Shown here piece after piece: positions 46,422 to 64,000 of a DNA stretch of 64,000 nucleotides. The notes beneath the pieces were generated by a model that was not told the DNA's origin, ran no database searches, and worked only from the letters and a program-made list of their open reading frames with translations. The DNA is taken from the NCBI RefSeq assembly GCF_037975245.1, contig NC_092567.1, forward strand, positions 787,501-851,500, written 5' to 3'. Each line of letters opens with the position of its first letter. Positions within the stretch are counted from its first letter, which is position 1. This DNA comes from Apostichopus japonicus. Taxonomy: Eukaryota > Echinodermata > Holothuroidea > Aspidochirotida > Stichopodidae. Made by a program: the position numbers and the translations under genes.

Positions 46422-47303
46422 CTGTAACCACAAAATATGCAGTTACAGTTGTTCAAGTTAATATCATTTTCTGGCCATCATAGTACTCACCATAATCTGA
46501 GAGTTGATTATAACATGTAATTGACATTTAGGCATTTACAAGTAAGAGCCCTGTCAACCTAATAATTTGGAGACATTCTAGAATCATCTATTGTACCTCC
46601 AGGTTTAAGGTATAGTTTGTATGCAATGCAATATGACATAAACCTACATGAATGACCCATTTTCAATGATTTTTTCTAACTGTAGCTGATTTAAAATGAT
46701 CTTGTGCAACAACACTTAAATAACTAATGACATAATGTGTTGTCCTATCTAACACCATCAACTACGAGTTTGTACCAAGTAATCTATGTGATATATCAGG
46801 CTTACAAAATATTGGAAAGATAAAGTATTGGAAGACCTAACGATAGGGCTCATTTACGATTCAAGACCAACATAAATTCGAGTCTGATACTAACATAGTG
46901 CCCTTCATGTATAGTATTATCATGTTTATTAGCACACATGTAATACATAGGCTATCTGACTGATTTGAAATTGGTGGCACCACTACTATGAGATTATGCC
47001 ATGTACTTTATAAATTCTTGTTTAAATATAGCTTCATACCAAATATTATGCAGATCATTTGCATGGGACCATGCCAAATTAAATTGAAATTTTACATTAA
47101 GCCCCACATTCAAGAGAACAGCTCCACATATCTACTACCCCTGACCAACATGTATACATTTACTGGAATACAACATGTATATATAAATATAAGCATATAT
47201 TATTACCATCCACAAAACTGTTCATCAAAATACTGTTAATAATTCAAAAAGCTCAACTTACATATACACCAGTGCTGTTGTATTTGAGACAAATTAGACT
47301 CAC

Positions 47304-47421
47304 CAATAAAGTCATCAATAAACTGGACTGAAAATCCCCATTTATCAACTTTGTTAGTACTGTAGTGAATAGCCTCTTTTAATGGCCAGAAACTTCTCTT
47401 TACACGACATCTAAGTTGCAT
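47304..47421 (-). CDS. SET-type gene, exon C (pre-SET and first strand)
   Basis: MQLRCRVKRSFWPLKEAIHY then STNKVDKWGFSVQFIDDFI plus one base, between a TTCTAACAG acceptor and a GTGAGT donor. The K-W-G-x-x-V-x-FID pattern leads into G-Y-G-V of the next exon, as in KMT5A-like SET domains. Confidence 0.72.
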
Positions 47422-48765
47422 CTGTTAGAAAAATATAAAATTATAATGCTTTTGCAATAAACATTTCATGGTGCAAGAGCGGATTTAAAACAGCGGAATC
47501 ACTTTCAAAGCACTGAAACATCCACAAAGGCCCTAATTTTTAATTTCTGGAGGTATGGACCCAACCATGCACGCATCGCCTGACGTTAGGCTACCGCTAG
47601 GCTCGGTCTAGCGAAAGGAGGAACACCCGGATCGAATGTTTGGCTCATCGCTTTGATAAGGCGTCATACTGAAGACAACATACTGAAAACAAAAGTTTGA
47701 ACTTGGCATCAAGATGGCTTAACTTAGGCAATATAGGCTTGCAAGTTCAAGACATACTGACATTTAGTTGCCACCTGAGGTTTGAAGTTAGATTTGCGAA
47801 GACAATCATAGGCATATTTTCACTCCCAGAGATGACAACCCTGAGGATCAGAGACGAGACCAGAGCTGATGTGTATTTTTTTACCAGTGGTGTTTTAATA
47901 TTTGTTTAAATTTTTGATGTGCAATTGGCAATTTAACGGGTGAGTGAAACCATGCTGTCTCCATTTTTTTTACTCTCCCAAATGAGATCAAAGCATAACT
48001 GTGCCATAAAGTATTATTTTAAGCAAGTGTTGTAATAATATTGTAGGGTAAGTGTATCCTAACCCAGTAATGTTACTAAAAAATTAGGTCCCGATCGAAC
48101 AACAATTGCGTTTATTTTTACTGGGCCCCCTAATTTAGTTGCTATCGTATCACTTCCCAATCCCATACTGTGCGGATATATTCTACACTATAGGGCAGCA
48201 GGTCAAGTACCTTACTAGCTTCACTGTTCTACCTCTGTTCGCCCGTCCTGCCCCTTCAATCAATTTTAACGGCCCAGTCCCCCATTCATTATCCTTTGTA
48301 TTTTTACTTCCCTGTCGCCAACTCCATAGGTTTATTTCTCTCTCGCTAAATTCCACAGTTCACTATTTGTATGTGCATATCGTAGGCCTGTTCGAACTTC
48401 GGGGTTTAAACTGCACATGCGCAAATCATCAAAACCTGATCCAATATTTACCCTGGGCTCTTTGCAGAGTCTGTAAACAACCAGCTCCACGAAAATTACA
48501 GTAACCTAGGGATAGGCTATATCAATAACTTTTTACAAAATATGCATTAAAAAACCTTTAAATTTGACGATGCATGAAGTACAGTAATTTACCCAGGAAC
48601 CTGTTTTAAAAATTACCAACATTATTGTATGCATGGTGGACAACAAATAAGCATATTCTGAAAAGTTTAACTTGAATTGCTTCACAACTGGTCTGATTTT
48701 CATTTTGAATTGCTTCCCAATGGGTTTGATATATTCACTAGAAATGCCAGTTGTTGCATCGTTAC
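47422..48765. other. Intron with 121-codon plus-strand frame, no gene supported
   Basis: The plus frame 48139-48504 has no ATG at its head and no recognised domain. The rest is ordinary intron. Confidence 0.4.
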
Positions 48766-48912
48766 CTGTACCTGAAGTTCCTCTAATGCATCACAGGCAG
48801 AATGAGCCTCCTTTGATAATTCATGAAAAAAGGTTGGTAGATTAGAAACTAGAAAGGGAAATTTGTTGTGAACCACCTTCAGAGTTGTATATTCAACCTC
48901 AACCATTGATAA
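48766..48912 (-). CDS. SET-type gene, exon B (49 codons)
   Basis: LSMVEVEYTTLKVVHNKFPF, then LVSNLPTFFHELSKEAHSAC, then DALEELQVQ, between a CTCTAG acceptor and a GTAACG donor, phase 0 at both ends. The composition is that of a real helical protein segment. The domain was not recognised. An internal ATG at 48906 could serve as a start. Confidence 0.65.
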
Positions 48913-49718
48913 CTAGAGTGATTCAAATGAAAACTAGTCACATTTTAAAACTAGGAAAGTTGAGAGCTATGAAATTCATTCAGTTGCACACAGTGATTAA
49001 GGATTTCAACTCAAAATTGGATGTTTAGAATTGAAGCTACAGCAAGGGGCGTGTCCATTCTTTATTAATTTATAATATATGACTATTTATCTCATGATAT
49101 TCTACCAAGTAATGCAATATCTGCCAGAAGTATTTGTTCACAAGCAAAACATATTTATTGTGTAATGGATTGTTCAGGAATGTTTTGCCAAAACCTTCAA
49201 TGGATAAAGTCATGTGTATTATGTGTACAGAAGCAGTTAAATGGCATAGTTTGTTGAATTAGGTAATAATAAAGGGTTAGCCTGTCATTTTCTATGAGTT
49301 ACCGTATATGTACATTACCAAAAATGTTATTTACATGTATGCCTTTAATGCAAAAATCTGGAGTTTCATATTGTAGATACTGTAGGCATTTTCTTCATAA
49401 TAGTACCAACCATTGGCAAATGTGTTTCACCTTGTAGGAAAGAAATACTATTTTTGAGATGTTCAGATGAGTTTTTGCATCTCTCAAATGTTTTATATTG
49501 ATAGGTCAGTATATATTATACCTTTTAATAAACATGTGCAGATTTATTTTGGTGTGATGTAGCATAAAATTTGCAACTTGTGGATTTGGCCAACAATTTA
49601 CTCAGCGATTAAAGTTAAATTTATAGTGGATATTAGTGAAATTACTAGTGATTGCTCTAAAAGATTGGAGAGTTGCTAGCAAATCTGTCAAACCAGTGGT
49701 GACATGTGAATACCAGGG

Positions 49719-50148
49719 ATTGACAGCAGTGTTCGAATTAACACATGTTCACATGCACCAAAATTAATGCATGTAACTTTTGACTGCATGTTACTTAAAT
49801 AGCTTACATGTGTGCATGCACGTGCGCATGCACATTTGTAAGCTATGTGTGCGTGTGCATGCAAGTAAAATATTTCAGTATAAAATTAGTGTGGTAAATA
49901 ACATATTTGAGATCGAAAATTGCTGTTACAAAAAAAAACCCTGTTGTTTCGATTGGACAGTGACTTTTAATCATCATATCCCGAAATGGCCTACATTAAC
50001 AAAACCCAGGAGTAACTTTGAAAACACCCGTTTTGTATTTTTCACTTGTGGTGCAGGTAATGATTTGTTTGTGTATGTAATTTTTGTTTAACCTACATGC
50101 ACAGGTGCATGCACATTTTTTTTTTGTAATTGGAACACTGGTTGACAG
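49719..50148. mobile_element. hAT-type MITE in intron of the SET-type locus
   Basis: CAGTGTTCGAATTA starts at 49727 and TAATTGGAACACTG ends at 50140. Flanks ATTGACAG (49719-49726) and GTTGACAG (50141-50148) match at seven of eight bases. Inside is an imperfect palindrome AGCTTACATGTGTGCATGC ... GCATGCACATTTGTAAGCT (49801-49845) of alternating purine-pyrimidine character. Confidence 0.8.
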
Positions 50149-50350
50149 TCACCAGTTTATTACACATTCAAGAAAGAAAACAGCCTCAGGCCATACCAAT
50201 TACAGGTCACTACATCAAACCACTATACATCTGTTACATTCATTTCAATGGCATGTATGCCATAACATATTGACCAATCCCAAGACTTCTAGTCAGTAAA
50301 GTTCCAGTAAATTCATCAAATCTTTGACATGAAAATATGTGCACCTACTC

Positions 50351-51299
50351 TTAACAATGGCAGTGAGGAAAGAGCTCACCAAGAAATGTATTAATGTCCC
50401 AATGCACCAAGTCACATATCCATGAATGTAAACACCTGTTCCAACATGCATGACCATAAACATAACACCTTTTATACAATAGGTTTAGCAGATGACTCTT
50501 TAGTTCTGTTTTAGATAGACATAAATTTGGAATCCTAATATCCACATCTAAGATAACAATTATTTTACTTCTGTGTGAACGCATCGGTGACTATAAGAGC
50601 TATGTAAATTAGTGTACTGGTTTCATCTCAACATGTTCTACGTGCTGGGCAGAAGAGTATTAGAGACAGAAATTGCCCTAGAATTGATTACAGGCAGGAA
50701 ATAAACTATCCTCAACTCCAAGATAAAAGTGAATCTGTGTTAGAATGGCACTGTGTACTGTGTGGTACAGTGCAGCACAGTGTAACAGGAACTGGAATAG
50801 ATACTTACAGTTGTAGTAGTTTTACTATATGTGGTTCGAGTGAGTGTTAATATTTACTAACAGCTGTATGCCGTTCTATGCCATATACTGTGTAAGGTGG
50901 GAGAGGGAAGGGGAAAGGGTAACTACAATTTTCACTGTACATTAGCAACGAGGGTTTCTGCAGGTTGATATGTACATATGCTTTTACTTTAACCTTTGAT
51001 TTGGTCCATGACACTTGCATTTAATGATTTATGTGTAGTCGATTATGTGCAAGGACTTGATGCGTCAAGGATAGTAATGCTCACTTTACAGAGACAGCAA
51101 ATGAATATATACTGTTATCAGTGTTCTTTCTGACAAAGTAATCTTGAATTTCAAGATAATGATTCTCATGTCTGCTTTGGTAGAATACTGTACCTAGTTT
51201 TGCAGATACTTTTCTAGGACTTATATTCCGAAAGCACCATTGGTATTCATGTGAAGCCTTACCTATGAAAAATGGTGACATATTTTTAGTGTGTCTCAC
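50351..51299 (-). other. Two unassigned open frames in the first intron of the SET-type locus
   Basis: 50584-50351 contains KIIVILDVDIRIPNLCLSK and ends near a GTGAGC. 51299-51081 contains RNISPRKVSAKLGTVFYQSR. Both look less random than their surroundings, but neither phase fits the neighbouring exons. They may be exons of an unrecognised isoform or transposon pieces. Confidence 0.25.
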
Positions 51300-52758
51300 A
51301 GAACATGAGTCTTGAAAGTAGAATGCATAAATATGCTATTCTTTAAGTGTAAATACATTTTAAGGGTTGGAACAGTCATTTTCCTTTCATTCACCTCAAA
51401 CCTCTCATTGACCGAAAATGTTTCACTTCTATTCTTTTTTCATATGCTTTTTATATTCATGATGTAAGATCCTTTTATCATGAAATTTGTTTCTTTGTAA
51501 CTTTGAAGTTTACCTACTTTACAAGTTCAAGCTTGTTCAAAACTTTCTCAAGGCGAGAGGGATGTTATGAAGTGATATTCTACATCCCCCATGCACTTTA
51601 AGTTCTTATCAAACAAGGTTATTTATTCCTTTGCACTATTGACCTTCAACTTTCCCCTACTAGGGTAGGGTACTGCAGTTCCCAAATATAGATACACTTA
51701 AGAAATTGTTCTGTCCATTTCCCAGATGTATACAGTAGTGTAAGGAAGGTTCAGACAAGGAAAATCAACTAAAAATTAGGATCAAGAGTTGTTTTCATTC
51801 TCACTTTGTGATATTCATCAGTGATAAATTTGTAAATGTTCTTTCTGTTCAAGATTAGGGTATATTGAACCAGTCACTGTCGAGATGCACATCATGTGTC
51901 CGTCCAAGCTTTTACAACTTTCGGATTGTTTTTCTAGGGATATATTATTTCTGGAAAGTTAGCAGAATCAATCAGACTCACAATGATTGTTATGGGTATA
52001 ATTTAATGAATTGTTTGTAATCAGTATCTTGAAGAAATTTTACAAAGCACTTTATTGAACTTTTGTATGACAGATAAAATGAATCGTGTTGTCAATGGAA
52101 CTCTTTGATCATTTTTTTTAGTGGGAATTCTTGGAGCATTATAATAATTTTCCCCCGAGGGCAACGATAATGCCATCTTTTACCAAGCTTACAGGCGGTA
52201 TTTGCCACATAATAGTATTGCTTGTATTGTTAACAGGTGATTTGAATAAGTACTGTCAGAGAAACCCCAAGATAAATGTTTTGTTGCAATAAATGACTTT
52301 TTTTTCCATACAAAATGCAGTAGGCACTAGGCCTTTATTAATTAGGCTAGTCCAAAATCGGTAAAATAATGAAGCATTGTTTATCAATGAAGCTCAACCT
52401 AGCTCAAATATATATTCATATGAGCGCTCAGCAAAAAGAAAAACATAAAATTGTGAAAAAACCTATTCATCCTCCAAACACAGCTCTCTTCTAAGTTTCT
52501 GAATGGCCCTGACACGAAACGTTTGGAATTGCCCTAGTACTACTAAGTACTAGGCTAATACATGATAGTACCCATTAGGCCTAGGTCTAGGCCTTAGTTA
52601 CGTTTTAACTAAGTTAGGCCTACCGTTATGCATAGTCCATAGACCTAGCCTGGCGTAATTAGGAGAATAGCCATAAATAATAGCCAAGGAGAGTGTGCTT
52701 CAAAAATATAATACGGCCGCTTATGCCATGAAATGAACTACATAAATGGTTAACTTAC
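51300..52758. other. Intron of the SET-type locus, no feature
   Basis: AT-rich. The AGGCCTAGGTCTAGGCC-type composition near 52570-52640 resembles that near the BLTP3 start. Confidence 0.4.
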
Positions 52759-52794
52759 CGTTCTTCCCGCGCCGTGTGACTCGCACATCTGCAT
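52759..52794 (-). CDS. Possible first exon of the SET-type gene
   Basis: ATG at 52792-52794 gives MQMCESHGAGRT to a GTAAGT donor, ending in phase 0 like the start of the next exon at 48912. The surrounding 52740-52900 is CpG-rich, unlike the rest, which fits a promoter or first exon. It could equally be 5'UTR. Confidence 0.45.
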
Positions 52795-53370
52795 TTGGAT
52801 GGACTGTATCTAGGCATATACTCGATAGGCTAGCTAGACGCGATCGAGGTTCGCGTACGTACGGCGCGAAGAGCGTAACGTTTTCATTAGAGGGCCGGCT
52901 TCTCATCGGTGCAAAGATAACGTGCAATACAACATTGGCAATTTATATTCATTTTCGCGATTAATTGCTCAACAGAGGCTAATATATATTGTTCCTTTGG
53001 GTAATATGTTTAAAAGGGTGATTTTATAATAAAGATATACATATCGATTTTCATTTTAAAGGCCGAAATCACAATGTTTCCGAAAGTGCTGTTTTTACCA
53101 CTCGCGCATATAGTCAATATCAGAATGCCCATCTTCAGTGCTTTCTAATTTACCTAGTGTTTAATTAATTTTAATAAATCTTAATAGAAACGAACATTTT
53201 TCAACCCCCCTTGACTCGCTCCCAACAATATTTGCAGAATGTAACTCTATCGTTCCAATTTAATAGGCAGAACTTAGGGCGACAGTAAATATGTTGCCCT
53301 AAGTCAAATGTTGCCCTAAGTGCTGAAAATCGTAATAAGTTGAAAAATCAAGAACAGTGAAAAAACTTCC
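52795..53370. other. Probable promoter flank, then unassigned sequence
   Basis: 52795-52880 has many CpGs (CGCGATCGAGG, CGTACGTACGGCGCG), consistent with a promoter for the minus-strand gene. GGGCGACA and GTTGCCCTAAG words near 53276-53325 recall the array at 36.9-37.5 kb. Confidence 0.4.
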
Positions 53371-53430
53371 AGCCTCCACTGGGATACGAACCCGAGCCTC
53401 TCGCTCTGTACGCGGACACCCTAACCACTA

Positions 53431-53436
<6 letters not shown>
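53371..53436 (-). repeat. tRNA-like sequence / tRNA-derived SINE head
   Basis: On the minus strand TAGTGGTTAGG (53420-53430) matches a pol III A box and GGTTCGTATCC (53382-53392) a B box at tRNA-like spacing. The acceptor stem does not pair, so it is not a functional tRNA. A (TA)n tract adjoins it. Confidence 0.65.
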
Positions 53437-53520
<84 letters not shown>

Positions 53521-53533
53521 TTATATATATAGT
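53436..53533. repeat. (TA)n microsatellite at the edge of duplication copy B
   Basis: TA tract interrupted near 53483-53487 by TAAAT, ending just before GGTACCGTACC, the start of the duplicated segment. Confidence 0.97.
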
Positions 53534-60645
<7,112 letters not shown>

Positions 60646-62170
60646 TTCGAGTTAAGGTTTGTGCTCGGCGTATTTATTGGTAATGTTTGTATCTGTTAAA
60701 AGTAATCATGACAACAGTTATATAACAGTATATCACCTTATATTATACTGTGTTGCCTTTCAAATCTTAATATGAATTTTTGAATGGGTTATTTTTTTGC
60801 GCTGGGAAACATATAGTCATAAACCATGTGATGTACAATCAATGTTTGGATACTATAACACAGAACCTTTCTTTGATATTAACTATTCAACTCTTCATAA
60901 GCACTCGCTATCATGACAATTACTTTAACTCCAGTACTAATAGTTCATATCAACTTCTATTTATCGATGATTCACGGTAAGTCTTGGTGATGCATGAAAT
61001 TCAAGGAAGCATGGATTATGCATATAACATTAAGGGTGGAAGCTTTACAAGTGAGAGATCACGTTTCAATGCGAATATCTATACATGGAATTGTATGTTG
61101 TGACGCCATCTCTCAAAATACTACACAAATTGAATATACCAACATTAAATAAATTCTATCAGTAAAGACGCTCCTCCCCCCTAACATGATGATGGTTTAT
61201 TTCACGTTCAGAGTCTCTCATCAATTACAGCGACTATACTTTACTATGTGCATGTAGTTGTGTTATCGCAAAACAGGATCCATCCACCAACACAATATAC
61301 ATCAACTTTGTTTTGCGTTTTCTTGTCGGAGTGAGGAATTAAAATAAAATGTTACTTGCCAACTTGTCCACGAAATTTCATTATCTTGTACTTCTCACAA
61401 CGCTCTTAATTGGTCAAAGCGAATGCCATCGCTTTGCGCAAACGGTTTACAACATATATTTTGGAAGCTTCACAACATATGTATATGCTTTCTTGTGTAA
61501 CGAACAAGTCTTATTAATAATGATCTCGTAAGCAGGCCTACACACAAACACACAGAACAACTTCGATGAAAACCTATATGCTCACCAGTTATGGCGGCTG
61601 AATTTAATCACTCACCGTTATACTTTAAAACACACGTAGCTTTTTAAAATCCAAGCACAGTTAAACGTAGGTAGAAAGTAGAAAGCGACATAATAATTAT
61701 CTATGAAGACAGGAAAAATAAACCTGGAGATTGACAGAAATATCTCTCTGAGTACACTTTACTGAGAACAAACCGTTGTGTAGTACTTGATTTGCTAAAT
61801 AATAACTATGAAAAATTGCACATTGAACGTCGAAACGCAATGAACAAGGCCATTTCAACCGTGACGTCAATAGCACAATGAATCCCGTGCGTTATGTTTG
61901 TATACCTTCATTTAAACTTCATTTAACCCGTGTTCATTCAAGCAAAGTCTATGTAGTTTATTAAGTGAAATACAAAAGTCGATATTCCACATTCTCTCCT
62001 GTAATGCCTATTTATAGAACATTACTCAGTTTGCTGTCGTTTTACTGTTTGGTATCGTATTATAAAGGCGGTATATATAACTTCAAACAGGAAATTGATT
62101 TATTTATTGAAGTACGGAATGGCAATAGAAAATATCATGCAAAGAATAAAACGTACCCAGGTAGACAATA
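60646..62170. other. Upstream flank of MS4A-like gene B
   Basis: Aligned with 33431-34962. No additional gene. Confidence 0.5.
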
Positions 62171-64000
62171 TTTATTTATTTGTTTCTTTTTTCTCCACAG
62201 AAGTACAAAGCGGAGGGAAGTCTTCCATAAAGCTTAAAAAGCTTAACAAAGTGGAAGACTCCCAAACGAAAAAAGTAATTAATAAATACAAATTGAATTT
62301 TTGTTACATAATGTACAGTCACTGTTGAAGTAAATAACTCATTTACATAATTTAATATGATGATATCAATTCTTTTTTTAAACATTTCTTAAATGAATTC
62401 TTTGTAGTCTTAGATTTAACGATATTGTTTAATGAGTTCCATAACTTAGTTGCACGGTTGCGAAAGCTGCGTGTACCTAATTTCGTATGATAGAAGTTGC
62501 AATGAGCATTTTGTCTATTTCGGGTATTTTAATTGTATAATTCTACATTAATTGTAAAGACATTATGAAAGGAGCCCGGAAGTAGCCCATGCCATGCTTT
62601 ATACGTAAATACAGCAAGTTGTAGCCTTATGATATCATTTAATTTCAGCAGGTTTTGACCTTTAAACAATGGACTAGTATGCTGACGAAATGCAGCTAGT
62701 GTTATGTTACGAATTGCACCTTTTTGTAGTTTATTGAGACGGCCAAGACAAGTTATGTTAGCACCAGACCAAATAATAGAACAGTAGGACAGATGAGGTA
62801 GAATGAGCGTATTATAAATCATTCTTACAATGTGTTTCGATAGGAAATGTTTTATTTTAGCGAGTATACCAATTTTCCTTGCAACCTTTGAACATATTAC
62901 TGAAATATGTTGTTGCCAACTTAGTTTTGAATCAATATATACACCTAAAAATGTTATGTAGTCAAGGGTTGTTGGAGGAATTAAAAACAATGTAGTGTGT
63001 TTTGTTGACATTAATAGAAAGCTTGTTTGACCGAAACCAGTTACTAAACTTTTCTAGTTCATTAGATACAGTAATAGGTAGGATGCTAATATTGTCAGAG
63101 TCGAAAAAAATAGTGGTGTCATCAGCAAACAGAGTAACTTTTGCAATATTGGACACTTGACATATGTCGTTTACACAAATAATGAATAATAGAGGTCCCA
63201 GGATAGATCCCTGTGGTAAACCACAATGGACTTGGACAAGATCAGAGTTATGTGACTTATACGCAGTAAATTGGTAACGGTGAGATAGGTAGCTGTCGAA
63301 CCAATTTAGAGTAGTACGTCTTATGTGCAACTTATTCAGTAAAATAGAATGATTAATGGTATCAAACGCTTTACTTAAGTCTAGAAATACACCAATGCAA
63401 GTCTTATGTTGATCAAGTTTACTGTAGAGATTATCAATTGCATCTACCAGAGCGAGCTCAGTGGAGTGATTGTATCGAAATCCGTACTGTTGTTTATTAA
63501 GAATGTTGTGTTTATCCAAGAATCTACAAATACGATTAAACAATAGTCCTCCTGTAAGTTTCGCAAAACAAGAGAGTAACGATATTGGCCGGTAATTTTC
63601 ATATACATTGTTCTGGCCATGTTTGTAAATTGGTAAATCTTTAGCAATTTTCAACTTGTCTGGAAAGACACCTGTATTAAATGATAGGTTACAAATATGG
63701 GCTAGTGGTGTGACAATATACTTAGCGGCCTGTTTGATAATATCAGGACTGAAATCGTCATATCCTGCAGCCTTTTTTTGGTTTAATTGCAGTGTCGATA
63801 GTTTTCAGTAATTCTTCTTCCGTTACGAGGAAGATGAACACAGAGTTTGGGTTGGGATTTCTGCTTTTTCAAGGGGTTTAATCTTGCTGGCCAGTGAAGG
63901 GCCTACATTTACAAAGTAATTGTTAAAACTATTAGCAATTTCCTGGTTGTCCGTGACAACGTTTTGGTTATGGTGAAAGGCCGTAGAATATGACGATTGA
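62171..64000 (-). mobile_element. Non-LTR retrotransposon (CR1/Jockey-like LINE), broken RT ORF
   Basis: On the minus strand, fragments in several frames give EIANSFNNYFVNVGP, then AAGYDDFSPDIIKQAAKYIV. The frame at 63654-62962 follows with NVYENYRPISLLSCFAKLTG, QQYGFRYNHSTELALVDAID, VFLDLSKAFDTINHSILL, GLPQGSILGPLLFI and the catalytic FADDTTIFF. The frame at 63011-62529 continues with DYITFLGVYIDSKLSW, LPHLSYCSIIW and the C-terminal region. The same frame resumes after an in-frame TAA at 62529 with LGTRSFRNRATKLWNSLNN. Frame breaks lie near 63835, 63780 and 62970. The 3' end is AAATAAATAAATA, at the edge of the duplicated segment. The element is inactive and continues past base 64000. Confidence 0.93.

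Larger units (their letters stand above)
41911..52794 (-). pseudogene. KMT5A-like SET-domain gene or pseudogene, minus strand
   Basis: KMT5A-type enzymes methylate lysines on histones through a SET domain. Minus-strand exons with good splice sites are seen at 52759-52794 (possible), 48766-48912, 47304-47421, 46293-46421 (SET start), 45825-45908, 42982-43043 and possibly 41911-41937. The joined text KVDKWGFSVQFIDDFI-G-YGV then AHRKFIKGEFLVEYYGEL resembles the opening of a KMT5A SET domain (cofactor-site G-x-G and EYxGEL). The SET exon has one-base frame breaks and the central NHS and YDYG motifs were not found. An exon is duplicated (43934-44019 versus 45825-45908) in an incompatible phase. 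I read it as a decaying copy; assembly errors are the alternative. Confidence 0.55.

Noticed and set aside
48139-48504. 121-codon plus-strand frame
   Set aside because: No ATG at the head, no domain, lies in an intron of the opposite-strand locus.
53371-53436. Functional tRNA gene
   Set aside because: A and B boxes are present but the acceptor stem does not pair, so a SINE or tRNA pseudogene fits better.

Overview
This is a eukaryotic, intron-rich, AT-rich window. Its exons are small, its introns are large and full of transposable-element debris, and no bacterial features are seen. An invertebrate deuterostome, probably an echinoderm, fits best: MS4A-like tetraspanning genes, Penelope-like and CR1/L2-type retroelements, many hAT-type MITEs and frequent CTAG/GGCCTAG strings occur together. 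The species is inference; nothing in the window proves it.

Layout. (1) About 1-20.2 kb is the 5' part of a minus-strand bridge-like lipid transfer protein 3 gene (BLTP3, UHRF1BP1/UHRF1BP1L family). Exon 1 (20128-20171), exon 2 (16977-17139), exon 3 (1792-1830) and exon 4 (867-949) join in frame into the conserved N-terminus; the rest of the gene lies beyond base 1. Intron 2 is about 15.1 kb and carries a ~60-bp minisatellite, an hAT MITE, LINE fragments and hammerhead-like repeats. (2) About 20.2-24.4 kb is intergenic: an hAT-type element with an 8-bp target duplication, a TA-flanked MITE, the GIY-YIG end of a Penelope-like element, and just after it a sequence that folds as a complete type-I hammerhead ribozyme. 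(3) About 24.39-34.96 kb and 53.53-62.17 kb are two direct copies of one segmental duplication. Each carries a complete five-exon minus-strand MS4A-like gene (247 and 242 aa). Copy B has an inverted internal block, and copy A has a later nested transposon insertion. (4) About 41.9-52.8 kb, between the copies, holds a minus-strand gene or pseudogene with a KMT5A-type SET-domain start; its SET exon has frameshifts and another exon is duplicated. (5) About 62.17-64 kb is a minus-strand non-LTR retrotransposon (reverse transcriptase) broken by frameshifts, inserted at the edge of the second duplication copy.

The three gene loci do not form a pathway. BLTP3 would act in lipid transfer at membrane contacts, the MS4A-like proteins in the membrane, and the SET gene (if functional) on chromatin. 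Exon calls come from hand translation, splice-site inspection and agreement of reading phase; no alignment or transcript data were available.
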